NCBI GenBank assembly: GCA_905234495.1
Contig: CAJOHE010000014.1
Coordinates: 1 to 52,219, forward strand
DNA: 52,219 nt
Direction of reading: 5' to 3'
Source: an uncultured Eubacterium sp.
GTDB taxonomy: Bacteria > Bacillota > Clostridia > Oscillospirales > Acutalibacteraceae
Positions 24,749 to 33,812 of this stretch are shown here, one piece after another. The position numbers and the translations under genes are program-made. Position 1 is the stretch's first letter, and every line of letters starts with the position of its first letter. A model generated the notes under the pieces. It was not told where the DNA came from, did no database searches, and saw only the letters and a list, made by a program, of their open reading frames with translations.

Positions 24749-27700
24749 TTATTTCTTAGCGTCAAACGGCTCGATTACAAACGAATAGGACTGCTTTTCG
24801 CCCTTATCCATTCTGTAGGGCTCGCGAACGCACGCCTGACCGGGCATATCGCCGCCCACGCCGACCTGCTTTGCGTCAACGTTTACAGTTGTGATATCCT
24901 CATAGGGAATCTCGTTTATATGCGTTGCCTTTTCAAGGCCGTCTGTGGTGTAGTGATAAACCGAGAATTCGAACGGCTGCGCAAAGTATGACGTAAATTT
25001 CAGTCCCCTGCCCGATTTATTCGTTATTGTGAAATAGCGGACGTCGCACCTGTTTGCCGCTTCCTGCGGACGCATATAGCGGTAGTCCATATCGGTTACG
25101 GTCGAGGAATGAAGGTCGATTTTTGCGCCCGTCTTTCTGTCGCAATAGGTCGGAACAGGTCCCCTGCCGTACCACTTTACGTTTTCGTATTCCTTTGCAA
25201 GCGCCAACGTGTAGCCGAAGCGAACCATATTCGCCGTCGGAACCGCCGAGTGGTAGATATAAATTCTTCCGCTCGGGTAAATCTTATAGGTTGCGACGGA
25301 ATTTTTGAGACCCGACGTTGAGAGAGCAACGTGAATTTCGACGCAGTTGTCGTCCCCTGCCTTAGCCTCGGTTTTAACAGCCTTCGTTTCCTTTGTAGCC
25401 TTCTGCCACTTGTAGTAGGGATTGAGCTTTGCGGCGAAGGTTGCGAAGTTGAAAATGTCGATATCGTTATCGGTGAGTGCTCTGAAATAGTTCGGCGCAA
25501 TCGGGGAAACGAGCATTTCCTTACCGCCGATAACGTAGCTTGTGATTTTGCCCTTTGAAACGGTTACGCTGAGATTGTCGTTTGAAACCGTAACGGTGTT
25601 GCCCTTGATCTCAAAGCTGAGGTCGCCGTCGTCGGTCGGGGCAACGGGCTGTTGGGTTTCATTGAGGATGAACTGATCCCACGCGATTTCGTAGTTTGAT
25701 TTAAGACCGAGGGTCTTTTTCTTTGTGAAGAACGAAACCGTGAGAACAACCTCTCTGTCGGTCGGCAGGTCGTCGTACGTATAAGGAAGGGTGATGAAGG
25801 TTTCGGAAAGGGGCTCACACTCGGTTTTGTCGAGCTCGCCGCTGTCGATAACCTCGCCCTCCGCCTTGATTTCCCAGCGGCATCTGAAGGCTGAAATATC
25901 GGTAAACAGATATTTGTTTTTAACCTTGAGCTTACCCGCCTTGAGGTCGAATTCCTCAACCTTGATTTCCTGATAAACCTTTTTAACCTCGCTAATCTGG
26001 GGGTGAGGAACACGGTCCGCGCCGATGATTCCGTTTGCACAGAAATAGGCGTTTGAGCCGGTCATAGCGGTTGTGTCGGGAAGCTGCAGCGCCTTCTTGG
26101 GCTCGTCCTTTTCAAAGTCCGTGCCGTAGAGATAATTGTCGTTTCCGTCTTCATCGACAACGTGAAGCGCCTGGTCTACAAAGTCCCAGATAAAGCCGCC
26201 GCACATATTGTCGTACTTTTCAAAATCGTCCATATATTCCTGGAAATTTCCGAGGGAATTTTCCATTGAATGGGCGTATTCGCAGAGAAGAACGGGTCTG
26301 CCCTCGTACATATCGGCGCTTATCGGCTTGCTGTCAGCCGCAAGCTGATTTGCGATATTGTCGTAAAGCGAAATCGTTATTGCCTCTTTCTTGCCGAGCT
26401 TTTCCATAATGTCGGCAGTCGGGTACATACGCGAGATAACGTCGCTCTTCGTGAAGTTGAAATCGCCCTCATAGTGGAACTGCCTTGTGTCGTCAAGCTT
26501 CAGCGCAGCTTCCTTCATCTTCATAAAGTTGTCGCCGTCGCCCGCCTCGTTGCCGAGCGACCACATAAAGATACAGGGAATATTTCTGTCGCGAAGCACC
26601 ATACGTTCCATACGGTCAACAACGGCTTCGGTCCACTTCGGGTTTGAGCCCGGAACGCCCTTACGCCTTATGCCGTGGGTTTCAAGGTCGCACTCGTCCA
26701 TAATGTAAAAGCCGTACTGATTTGCAAGCTCGTAGAAATATGGGTCGTCGGGATAGTGGGACGTGCGCACCGCGTTGATATTATTCTGCTTCATAATATC
26801 GAAGTCCTGGGTGTACCTATCTTTAGGAACAGCCCAGCCGTGGTCCATATCGAAATCGTGTCGGTTTACGCCTCTTACCATAAGGGGCATACCGTTGAAA
26901 TATATCTTTTCGCCCTTGATTTCAACCTTTTTGAAGCCGACCTTGTACGTCTTTACGCAGGCGGGCTTGCCGTTGAGCTCGAGGGTGAGAACGAGAGTAT
27001 AGAGATTCGGCGTTTCGGCGGACCATTTTTTCGGCGCCTTTACGGTTGCCTCAAAGCTGTGCTTTTCCTTTCCGCCTTTGAGCTTGAAGTTTTCCTCGCC
27101 GATTTTAATATCCTTATTTGTCGGGGAAATCAGCTTTGCCGAAAGCTTCGCCTTTCTCTTTGAGGCGTCATAATTTTCAAGGAAAACGTCAAGACTTACT
27201 GTTGAGTCCTTATAGTCAACGTCAAAATCTGTTTTGAAATAGAAATCGCGGATGCAGGTCTTTGGCTCTGCAAAGAGATAAACGTCGCGGTAAATACCGC
27301 AGAGCCACCACATATCCTGGTCCTCAAGATAAGAGCCGTCGCAGTAGCGGTAAACCTTTACGCAGATGAGGTTTTCACCCCTCTTAACGTACTTTGTAAC
27401 GTTGAACTCGTGCGGCGTCATCGAGCCCTGAGAATAGCCGATGAACTCGCCGTTCACATAGAGTTCCATAGCACTTTTAACCGCGCCGAAATGAAGGAAG
27501 AGTTCCTTGCGCTCGAGAGCCTTGTTGAGTGTAAAGCTCTTGCGGTAGAAGCCGATTTCCTGCATATTGTGATTGATTGAAGGAATTTTCCCCTTGCTTC
27601 TTGAAAGGGCTTTCGGGAAGGTGCTCGCATAATAATACGGCACGGAATAACCTTCCGTCTGCCATACGGAAGGCACCTTTATCTCGTCCCACTCGCCGTC

Positions 27701-27907
27701 GTCGAAGCTTTTGAGCTCAAACTGCTCGGGCTGGTTTTTAAGTCCCCTCTGCCAGTAGAATTTCCACTGACCGTTGAGGGACTGCTTGTACTTGCTTTCC
27801 TCGCCGGAAAGCGCATCCTCTTCGCTGTCAAACGGCATCATTATTGCATGGCCGTCTTCCTTATTGAGTTTAAAGACCGTCGGGTCTTCCCATCTGAATT
27901 TTTCCAT
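24749..27907 (-). CDS. lacZ: beta-galactosidase, glycoside hydrolase family 2
   Basis: The 1052-residue protein has the five-domain LacZ layout: a jelly-roll sugar-binding domain (RHDF later in the barrel), two Ig-like domains, the TIM barrel (about 330-620) with acid/base Glu in WSLGNEAGD (about 453) and nucleophile Glu in LLCEYAHSME (about 542), and the C-terminal Bgal_small_N domain. It hydrolyses terminal beta-D-galactosides such as lactose. There is no signal peptide, so it is cytosolic. No sugar transporter or regulator is adjacent. AAAGGGG precedes the ATG. Confidence 0.95.
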   Translation of the reverse strand: MEKFRWEDPTVFKLNKEDGHAIMMPFDSEEDALSGEESKYKQSLNGQWKFYWQRGLKNQPEQFELKSFDDGEWDEIKVPSVWQTEGYSVPYYYASTFPKALSRSKGKIPSINHNMQEIGFYRKSFTLNKALERKELFLHFGAVKSAMELYVNGEFIGYSQGSMTPHEFNVTKYVKRGENLICVKVYRYCDGSYLEDQDMWWLCGIYRDVYLFAEPKTCIRDFYFKTDFDVDYKDSTVSLDVFLENYDASKRKAKLSAKLISPTNKDIKIGEENFKLKGGKEKHSFEATVKAPKKWSAETPNLYTLVLTLELNGKPACVKTYKVGFKKVEIKGEKIYFNGMPLMVRGVNRHDFDMDHGWAVPKDRYTQDFDIMKQNNINAVRTSHYPDDPYFYELANQYGFYIMDECDLETHGIRRKGVPGSNPKWTEAVVDRMERMVLRDRNIPCIFMWSLGNEAGDGDNFMKMKEAALKLDDTRQFHYEGDFNFTKSDVISRMYPTADIMEKLGKKEAITISLYDNIANQLAADSKPISADMYEGRPVLLCEYAHSMENSLGNFQEYMDDFEKYDNMCGGFIWDFVDQALHVVDEDGNDNYLYGTDFEKDEPKKALQLPDTTAMTGSNAYFCANGIIGADRVPHPQISEVKKVYQEIKVEEFDLKAGKLKVKNKYLFTDISAFRCRWEIKAEGEVIDSGELDKTECEPLSETFITLPYTYDDLPTDREVVLTVSFFTKKKTLGLKSNYEIAWDQFILNETQQPVAPTDDGDLSFEIKGNTVTVSNDNLSVTVSKGKITSYVIGGKEMLVSPIAPNYFRALTDNDIDIFNFATFAAKLNPYYKWQKATKETKAVKTEAKAGDDNCVEIHVALSTSGLKNSVATYKIYPSGRIYIYHSAVPTANMVRFGYTLALAKEYENVKWYGRGPVPTYCDRKTGAKIDLHSSTVTDMDYRYMRPQEAANRCDVRYFTITNKSGRGLKFTSYFAQPFEFSVYHYTTDGLEKATHINEIPYEDITTVNVDAKQVGVGGDMPGQACVREPYRMDKGEKQSYSFVIEPFDAKK

Positions 27908-27936
27908 AAGCTATCCCCTTTGCGCTTTATATACTT

Positions 27937-27965
27937 ATAATAAAAGAATTTTCTATAAAAGTCAA
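27937..27965 (-). promoter_or_regulatory. sigma-A-type promoter of the beta-galactosidase gene
   Basis: Minus strand: TTGACT (27965-27960), 17 nt, TATTAT (27942-27937). It probably also drives comEC, holA and the RNase M5-like gene, as no terminator is visible between them. Confidence 0.75.
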
Positions 27966-27967
27966 TA

Positions 27968-27996
27968 TGGACAACCGCCGCTCAATTTGGTATAAT
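27968..27996 (+). promoter_or_regulatory. promoter of the femAB-alr operon
   Basis: TGGACA (27968-27973), 17 nt, TATAAT (27991-27996) preceded by TGG, so an extended -10. It lies back to back with the beta-galactosidase promoter. Confidence 0.7.
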
Positions 27997-28028
27997 AAAT
28001 AATCAAATAAAATTTTTGAGGTATTAAA

Positions 28029-29066
28029 ATGATTATTAGAGTTAACAGTGATAATCTTGACAGATATGAGGAATTTATAAAAAAGCACCCGAAGGGACTT
28101 TTTCAGCATTCCTCAAAATGGGCTAAGGTAAAGAGCGCGTGGACGTTTGAGGCAATTATGCTTGAGGACGAAAACGGCGAAATCAAGGGCAGCGCAAGCG
28201 TGCTCATCCGCTCAATCCCCGCTATCAAAAATTCGCTTATGTACTGCTGCAGGGGCTTTGTCTGCGACGAGGACGACTTCGACACCTTCGACAAGCTCTT
28301 TGACGGACTTCTTGAAATCGGTAAGGAATACAAGGCTTACTGCCTCAAGATTGACCCTGAGATTGTGATTGAAAACACGGCGTACAAAGAGCATCTTATC
28401 AAAAAGGGCTTTGTTGAGCAGAACCCCGGATGTATGGATTTTGAAAACGTTCAGCCCCGTTTTGTTTACTGCTTTGACTATAACGGTATGACCGAGGACG
28501 AGCTTATGCTCACGTTTAAGTCCGACTACCGCAACAGAATAAGAAAAGCGCCCAAGAAGGGCGTTGAGGTTAAGGTCTGCGGCAAGGAAGCACTTGACGA
28601 TTTCGTAAGAATTATGGGCGAGACAGGAGAACGCGACGGATTTTCTACAAGACCTAAGGAATACTTTGAGGCAATACTCGACTGTATGACCGACGACGCA
28701 AGGCTCTATATGGCGTACTACGAGGGCAAGGCTATCGCAGGAACCCTCGCTATCAAATGGGGACAGAACGTTATGAAATATCAGTACGGCGCGTCCTCTA
28801 ACGCACACAGAAACGTCTACCCAAACTATGCTCTTCAGTGGGCTATGATGCAATGGGGTATGGAATGCGGCTGTAAGGTTTACGACTTCGGCGGCATTTC
28901 GGGCGACTGTCAGAATCCCGACAATCCGCATTACGGACTGTGGCGTTTCAAGCACGGCTTCGGCGGCTATATGAAGGAATTCGTGGGCGAGTTTGACTAC
29001 GTTATCAACAAGCCCGTATATAAGCTCTACAACGTTGGCACAAAGGTTTTGGAAAAATTAAGATGA
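28029..29066 (+). CDS. FemAB/MurM-type peptidyltransferase
   Basis: This 345-residue protein consists of two GNAT-like halves, as in FemX/MurM. The N-terminal half begins with the usual LFQHSSKWAKVK pattern. The C-terminal half has YRNRIRKAPKKGVEV, YQYGASSNAHRNVYPNYALQWAMMQWG and YDFGGISGD (about 285-293). Such enzymes use aminoacyl-tRNA to add amino acids to lipid II, forming interpeptide bridges at the cytosolic membrane face. The coiled-coil insertion of FemA/FemB is absent. The stop overlaps the ATG of the racemase gene (ATGA), so the two are coupled. Confidence 0.87.
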   Translation: MIIRVNSDNLDRYEEFIKKHPKGLFQHSSKWAKVKSAWTFEAIMLEDENGEIKGSASVLIRSIPAIKNSLMYCCRGFVCDEDDFDTFDKLFDGLLEIGKEYKAYCLKIDPEIVIENTAYKEHLIKKGFVEQNPGCMDFENVQPRFVYCFDYNGMTEDELMLTFKSDYRNRIRKAPKKGVEVKVCGKEALDDFVRIMGETGERDGFSTRPKEYFEAILDCMTDDARLYMAYYEGKAIAGTLAIKWGQNVMKYQYGASSNAHRNVYPNYALQWAMMQWGMECGCKVYDFGGISGDCQNPDNPHYGLWRFKHGFGGYMKEFVGEFDYVINKPVYKLYNVGTKVLEKLR

Positions 29067-30136
29067 GCAGATATGTTATTGACAAAAACGGTCTGATTGA
29101 AAACATCAGCCGCGTAAAGGAAAAGGCGGGCGTTCCCGTTATAGGCGTTGTCAAGGGCAACGGCTACGGCTTCGGGCTCAAAGAGTTTGCAACCTTGCTC
29201 AAAGATAACGGCATTGAGACATTTGCCGTTACAGAGGTTGACGATATTGAAGAGCTTCGCGAGGCTGTCGGCGACGCAGACATACTTGTTATGCGTTCTA
29301 CCTGCGTTAAGGCTGAGGCTGAAATCATCGCAAAGCAGGAATGTATTGCAACAATCGGCTCGCGCAAAGCTGCCGAGGTTATGAGCGAGACCGCGAAGGA
29401 ACTCGGCGTTACGGTTAAATGCCACCTCAAGATTGACACGGGTATGGGCAGGTACGGCTTTATGCCGAGCGAGGTTGAGGAAGCTATTTCCTGCTACGGT
29501 CTTGAAGGGCTTGATTTCTGCGGCGCCTACACTCATTTTTCATCCGCGTTTACAAACGTCGGGCTGACGAAGACTCAGCTTGTGATGTTTAAGGATACCG
29601 TGGAACAAATCAGAAAAGCGGGAAAAGACGTGGGTATTCTTCACGCGGCAAATTCCCCCGCCCTCTTCAACGTAGACGGCGTTACGCTTGACGCGGTGCG
29701 CGTCGGCTCGGCGTTTACGGGAAGGCTTATTGCAAACGGCGAGACGGGACTCAATAGGCTCGGCTCGCTTGAAGCTGAGGTCATTGAAATCAAGACCGTG
29801 CCGAGGGGCTATTCAATCGGCTACAACGGACTTTTCACCACGGCGAGAGAGACGAAAATCGCCATTGTTCCCATCGGCCACTACGACGGCTTCGGACTTT
29901 CAAAACAGAAGGAAGCAGCCGATTTTCACGGCATACTTTCAGCCGCAAAGAAATACGCGAAAAAAGAGCAGATGTACGTTAAAATAGGCGGCAGAATGTT
30001 CTGCGTAATCGGCGAAATCGGGCTTTCTCACACGGCGGTTGACGTGACGGGAAGCGACGTTGAAATCGGCGATACCGCAAGCGTTGACATCTCACCGCTT
30101 ATGGTCAATCCGAGAATAAAAAGGGTTTATAAATAA
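29063..30136 (+). CDS. alanine racemase family protein (divergent)
   Basis: The 357-residue fold-type III PLP enzyme has catalytic Lys at 31 in VVKGNGYG, DTGMGRYGF near residue 125, the second-domain Tyr in SIGYNGLF, and VPIGHYDGFG. It ends MVNPRIKRVY like alanine racemases. Differences from canonical Alr are notable: GNGYG replaces ADAYG, and the GRxxMD block after the barrel reads GRMFCVIGEIGLSH. It may therefore act on another amino acid, or be an Alr2-type paralogue. Coupling to a FemAB-type gene suggests it supplies a D-amino acid for the cell wall. Confidence 0.82.
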   Translation: MSRYVIDKNGLIENISRVKEKAGVPVIGVVKGNGYGFGLKEFATLLKDNGIETFAVTEVDDIEELREAVGDADILVMRSTCVKAEAEIIAKQECIATIGSRKAAEVMSETAKELGVTVKCHLKIDTGMGRYGFMPSEVEEAISCYGLEGLDFCGAYTHFSSAFTNVGLTKTQLVMFKDTVEQIRKAGKDVGILHAANSPALFNVDGVTLDAVRVGSAFTGRLIANGETGLNRLGSLEAEVIEIKTVPRGYSIGYNGLFTTARETKIAIVPIGHYDGFGLSKQKEAADFHGILSAAKKYAKKEQMYVKIGGRMFCVIGEIGLSHTAVDVTGSDVEIGDTASVDISPLMVNPRIKRVYK

Positions 30137-30143
30137 AAAACGA

Positions 30144-30162
30144 GGGCGATATAAAATCGCCC
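30144..30162. terminator. bidirectional terminator between the racemase and methyltransferase genes
   Basis: GGGCGAT (30144-30150) pairs with ATCGCCC (30156-30162) around a 5-nt loop, with an A-run to the left (T-run for the minus strand) and TTAAAT to the right. Confidence 0.7.
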
Positions 30163-30924
30163 TTAAATATTGAAATATGATATATAAAGCTTGTGCTTTA
30201 CGGTGAATGCTTTGGGATATTCCCGAAGCATTTTTTCGTGCGCGGCGTTCCACGCATCAAACTGCTCTTTTCTCATTGAGGCAAGCGTTCCGCGGCAGGC
30301 GCACATTCTGCCGTGCCAGCTCTCACGGGTAAACGGAATATCGCAGTAAAACGAATCCGTTATCCTGCCGTCAAACAAATCGTCAAACATATCTTTTGCA
30401 CCGCTTGACGCAGGCGACCAAGACGTGTTGAATTGTTTTACGAGCTGATGACTTTTAGACGCTATTTCGTTATCAAGCGTATATGTAAGATATACCTTTA
30501 TAAACTTTCCGTTCGGTCTTATGAGCCTGCTGATTTCCGACTTCATTTTTTCGCGGTCAAAATACCAGAAGCACTGCGCCGCGGTTATCGTGTCAAAGCT
30601 CCTGTCGGGAAGGTTTGTGCTGTCGGCGGAGGCGACGATATAGTTTATGCGCCAACCGTTTTCTTCCGCTTTTCTCCTTGCAAAGCTGATTTGCTCCTCG
30701 GCTATATCAACGCCCGTGATAAAGGCGTTTTCGTTATACATATTCTGCGGGAGGATACCTGTTCCCGTGCCGAGGTCGAGCCACGAGGTACCGTCGGCGG
30801 CAACGCCGAGCTCACGCAGCTTTTCGTATAATTCAGGCGGATAGATGTCCCTGTATTTTGCATATTCGTCCGAGGTCAAGCCCCAGTCAAAGGACTTGCC
30901 GCCGTCAATTCTTTTAAGCTCCAT
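30163..30924 (-). CDS. class I SAM-dependent methyltransferase
   Basis: This 253-residue protein is of the Methyltransf_11/25 type. Motif I is LDLGTGTG (49-56), the acidic ribose-binding residue is in ITGVDIAEEQ (about 68-77), and motif IV is DRSFDTITAAQCFWYFD. The substrate is unknown; small molecules or lipids are usual for this group. It is cytosolic, with no membrane segment. It sits 30 nt downstream of the FliB-like gene, separated by a hairpin. Confidence 0.82.
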   Translation of the reverse strand: MELKRIDGGKSFDWGLTSDEYAKYRDIYPPELYEKLRELGVAADGTSWLDLGTGTGILPQNMYNENAFITGVDIAEEQISFARRKAEENGWRINYIVASADSTNLPDRSFDTITAAQCFWYFDREKMKSEISRLIRPNGKFIKVYLTYTLDNEIASKSHQLVKQFNTSWSPASSGAKDMFDDLFDGRITDSFYCDIPFTRESWHGRMCACRGTLASMRKEQFDAWNAAHEKMLREYPKAFTVKHKLYISYFNI

Positions 30925-30941
30925 TTAATCACTCTTTCAAC

Positions 30942-30971
30942 AAAAGCTATTGACTCACATCAATAGCTTTT
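30942..30971 (-). terminator. terminator at the end of the FliB-like gene
   Basis: A perfect 12-bp stem (30942-30953 with 30960-30971) with a 6-nt loop includes the last codons and stop of the FliB-like gene. On the minus strand it ends in TTTTGTTG. The downstream methyltransferase gene may depend on read-through. Confidence 0.6.
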
Positions 30972-31881
30972 TCAACTCGTCTTTATTAAGGCATTTTGCT
31001 GTTTTTAACAATTCCTTATACCTGTCCATATTGTACTGCGAATGTTCCGTTTCCTTACTCCAGAGGTGCACCGTCCAGCTGTCCGCACCGAAGCACGCGG
31101 GAATCAGAACGCCGATTGCAGCCATCTTTACCTTTGAGAGAATATCGCAGTCAAACACCGCCGTCATAAAGTATCTGAAAATGAAATACGCGCAGATGCT
31201 CTCGTTGTAATAGTCGTCGGTGACTTTGCCGAGCTTTCCGTTTTTCACCTTCTCAACCCACTCGGGATTGATGACCTCTTTGTTGTTGAAAACCTCGAAA
31301 AAACCGAGCTCGTCACTTCCCTCTTCATAGGGCTCAATCTCATTTTGAAGCTCAGCGGCAAAGTCGAGAAGCTTGATAACTCTCTCGGTCACAGGCAGGC
31401 TTCTGTCGTAGATTATGTCGTATGCCTTTTCCCTTGCTTTGAGAAGATAGTAATAAAGCTCGCCGTCAATCTCGTTGAGCTCGGGCGGGGCGTCGTTCAT
31501 CTCGCTGTCGAGGGTTAGCAGGAAACGGGTTTCGAGAATTTTCAGGGAATGAATAATTTCTTCCGCCTCCGTTTCCGAACGGTATCCGACAAAGCGGAAA
31601 TCCACTTCCAGATATTCCCCGCCGGCAATATGCATATCACAGAGATTTTCGTCGTTTAAAAACGGACATCTCTTTTTTTCTTTAAGCCTGAAAATGGTGT
31701 TGCCGAATTCATCCTCGGAAAGAACGGAATCAATGCGCACTCTGATTTCGCCCGAAAGGGTTTTGTAGTATTCAAGCGACTCTTCGTCAGCGTCGACTTC
31801 CCAGCCCTGACAGCAGGAATCGGGACAGGCGCCGGCAATACATTTAAAGCCTTTGTAGTAGCTCGGTGTTTTAATAATCAT
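30955..31881 (-). CDS. FliB family protein (flagellin lysine-N-methylase-like)
   Basis: The 308-residue protein starts with the FliB signature YYKGFKCIAGACPDSCCQGW (Cys at about 13, 18, 22, 23), followed by KKRCPFLNDENLCDMH, so a Cys-rich, probably Fe-S-binding N-terminus. Salmonella FliB methylates surface lysines of flagellin. The further Cys-x-x-x-P-R motif that I expect after the CDMH segment is not seen; the text there reads GGEYLEVDFRFVGYRS. No flagellar gene is in the window, so another protein may be the target. Its ATG starts 2 nt after the cysK stop. Confidence 0.72.
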   Translation of the reverse strand: MIIKTPSYYKGFKCIAGACPDSCCQGWEVDADEESLEYYKTLSGEIRVRIDSVLSEDEFGNTIFRLKEKKRCPFLNDENLCDMHIAGGEYLEVDFRFVGYRSETEAEEIIHSLKILETRFLLTLDSEMNDAPPELNEIDGELYYYLLKAREKAYDIIYDRSLPVTERVIKLLDFAAELQNEIEPYEEGSDELGFFEVFNNKEVINPEWVEKVKNGKLGKVTDDYYNESICAYFIFRYFMTAVFDCDILSKVKMAAIGVLIPACFGADSWTVHLWSKETEHSQYNMDRYKELLKTAKCLNKDELKKLLM

Positions 31882-31883
31882 AA

Positions 31884-32816
31884 TTACTCGTTTTCAAAAA
31901 GAACGGTTGAAAAATATCTCTCTGCGGTGTCGGGAAGGACTGTTACGACCGTCTTTCCCCTGCCGAGTTTCTTTGCAAGCTTGAGCGCGGCGGCAACGTT
32001 TGTTCCGCTTGAAATACCGCACATAATGCCTTCAAGCCTTGCCAAATCTTTGGATGTCTGAATAGCCTCGTCGTCGGTTATGATGCAGATGTCCTCGAAA
32101 ATATTCTGATTGAGAATTGCGGGGATAACGCCGTCGCCGATACCCATCTGATTGTGAGTTCCGATTGTGCCGCCCGCAAGAATTGCCGCGTTCTCGGGCT
32201 CAACCGCCCAGATGATTATATCGGGGTTCTGCGCTTTGAGAACCTCGCCGATACCGGTAATTGTTCCGCCCGTGCCGATGCCCGAGCAGAAGCCGTCTAT
32301 CGGACCTGCAACCTGTTCAAGAATTTCAAGCCCCGTATGATGACGGTGCACCATCGGGTTTGCAGGGTTTTCAAACTGCTGAGGAATGAAAACGTTCGGG
32401 TTTTCATCGCGCATACGAAGAGCCGTGTTAAGGCACTCTTCAATGCAGTCGCCGATATTGCCCGCGTCGTGAATGAGAATAACCTCTGCGCCGTAATGCT
32501 TAACGAGCATACGTCTTTCCTTGCTGACAGAGTCGGGCATAATGATGATAGTTCTGTATCCCCTAACAGCGCCGACAAGCGCAAGCCCTATTCCCTGATT
32601 GCCGCTTGTGGGCTCGACGATAATTGTATCCTTATTGATGAGACCTTTTGCCTCTGCGTCGCAAATCATATTGTACGCAGTTCTCGTCTTTATCGAGCCG
32701 CCGACGTTGAGCCCCTCAAATTTTACAAGAATCTGAGCGCTGTCCTCATCAACCATTTTATTAAGCTTTATTATCGGCGTATGGCCGATTGCTTCAAGCA
32801 CATTATTGTAAACCAT
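31884..32816 (-). CDS. cysK: cysteine synthase family PLP enzyme
   Basis: The 310-residue fold-type II PLP enzyme has PLP Lys at 43 in GGSIKTRTA, the substrate loop PTSGNQGIGLA, the phosphate-binding GTGGTITG and C-terminal CGISSGTNVAAA. Cysteine synthases make L-cysteine from O-acetylserine and sulfide in the cytosol. Two loops differ from textbook CysK: KDR is KTR and TSGNTG is TSGNQG, so a related beta-replacement activity is possible. The start is ATG with a weak GAGGT. It leads the cysK-FliB pair. Confidence 0.85.
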   Translation of the reverse strand: MVYNNVLEAIGHTPIIKLNKMVDEDSAQILVKFEGLNVGGSIKTRTAYNMICDAEAKGLINKDTIIVEPTSGNQGIGLALVGAVRGYRTIIIMPDSVSKERRMLVKHYGAEVILIHDAGNIGDCIEECLNTALRMRDENPNVFIPQQFENPANPMVHRHHTGLEILEQVAGPIDGFCSGIGTGGTITGIGEVLKAQNPDIIIWAVEPENAAILAGGTIGTHNQMGIGDGVIPAILNQNIFEDICIITDDEAIQTSKDLARLEGIMCGISSGTNVAAALKLAKKLGRGKTVVTVLPDTAERYFSTVLFENE

Positions 32817-32845
32817 AACTGTACCTCAATTAATGTAGTTTCTTT

Positions 32846-32874
32846 ATTCTACACAAGATTAATTATAATTGCAA
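32846..32874 (-). promoter_or_regulatory. promoter of the cysK-fliB unit
   Basis: Minus strand: TTGCAA (32874-32869), 17 nt, TAGAAT (32851-32846), 30 nt before the ATG. No riboswitch-like structure fits in so short a leader. Confidence 0.6.
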
Positions 32875-32932
32875 TAGTTTTGTAATTGAAATTATTGAAA
32901 ACAGGTGGTAACATATACACGGAGGTGTAAAT

Positions 32933-33784
32933 ATGACGATAAAAAAATATACGCCCTATATCATAATCTTTTACGTTTTGGCTGCTGCGGCGCTTGTCTG
33001 CGCGAGCATATTTGACTTAAAGATTGACATATGGCTCAATAATCCCGAGGACCCGTTTGCAATATGGTTTCGAAACACGGGCGAAATCCCTGCAAGGCTT
33101 GTGCTGCCTCTTGCCGGCGCCGTGTTCATCAAGACCTGCGAAAAGCCGTTTGAAAGATTCTGCGGCTACATAGTGCTTTTCGGCGGAGGAATGTATCTCG
33201 GCTTCCACCTTGTAAGCTATTTCCTTTTCAAAAACGGAAACGCCCATATTGAGGGCGAAGCGGTAAACATCGCCTACGGTCTTGTTTACGGAATCGGTTG
33301 CAGCGTGATAATTCTTCTTGTGCTGCCGCATATCAATATACCGAAAAGAATGGTAAGGCCCCTTCGCACGATTGCTCTTCTCGGCATTATACTTATGTTT
33401 GTTCACGTAGGTATTGTCGAGGGCACTAAGATAATCTGGGGCAGAGTACGTTTCAGGGATTTACTTGCGGCGGGAAGCTACGACGCGTTCACACCGTGGT
33501 ATCATCCGAACGGAATTACGGGCAACAAGTCCTTCCCGAGCGGACACACCGGAAGCGCGGGTATGAGTTACCTGATGATGTTTATGCCGTATATTTCAAA
33601 GAAGTACGAAAAGAAGACTGCACTTTGCTTTATACTTCCGCTTGTTTACACAAGCATTGTTGCATTCACAAGGCTCGTTATGGGCGCGCATTATCTCAGC
33701 GACGTCACAGCTGGCGGCGTTATTGCCTTCACGGTGGTAATCATCGGAATAGCGATTTACGAAAAGAGATTAATGAAACGATAA
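32933..33784 (+). CDS. PAP2 family membrane phosphatase
   Basis: The 283-residue protein has about six membrane helices and the three PAP2 motifs: KIIWGRVRFRD (in place of KxxxxxxRP), PSGHTGSAG, and TRLVMGAHYLSDVTAG with the catalytic His and Asp. Family members dephosphorylate phosphatidic acid, undecaprenyl diphosphate or related lipids on the outer membrane face. If the UppP-like protein at 6480-7337 is inactive, this could be one alternative lipid-carrier phosphatase, which is only an inference. GGAGGT lies 6 nt before the ATG. Confidence 0.87.
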   Translation: MTIKKYTPYIIIFYVLAAAALVCASIFDLKIDIWLNNPEDPFAIWFRNTGEIPARLVLPLAGAVFIKTCEKPFERFCGYIVLFGGGMYLGFHLVSYFLFKNGNAHIEGEAVNIAYGLVYGIGCSVIILLVLPHINIPKRMVRPLRTIALLGIILMFVHVGIVEGTKIIWGRVRFRDLLAAGSYDAFTPWYHPNGITGNKSFPSGHTGSAGMSYLMMFMPYISKKYEKKTALCFILPLVYTSIVAFTRLVMGAHYLSDVTAGGVIAFTVVIIGIAIYEKRLMKR

Positions 33785-33785
33785 G

Positions 33786-33812
33786 AAAAGCAGGGGCTAA
33801 TCCCCTGCTTTT
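33786..33812. terminator. bidirectional terminator overlapping the end of the MBL gene
   Basis: An 11-bp stem (33786-33796 with 33802-33812) and 5-nt loop CTAAT. The minus-strand stop codon of the MBL gene (33799-33797) lies inside the loop, so its last codons form half the stem. Confidence 0.85.

Noticed and set aside
28212..28955. 247-codon open frame on the minus strand
   Set aside because: Antisense to the FemAB-type gene, whose motifs are clear; no ribosome binding site or family match.
30955..31881. definite frameshift in the FliB-like gene
   Set aside because: I translated the alternative frames through 31500-31640 by hand. One meets a stop and the other gives no convincing family match, so the annotated frame is kept.
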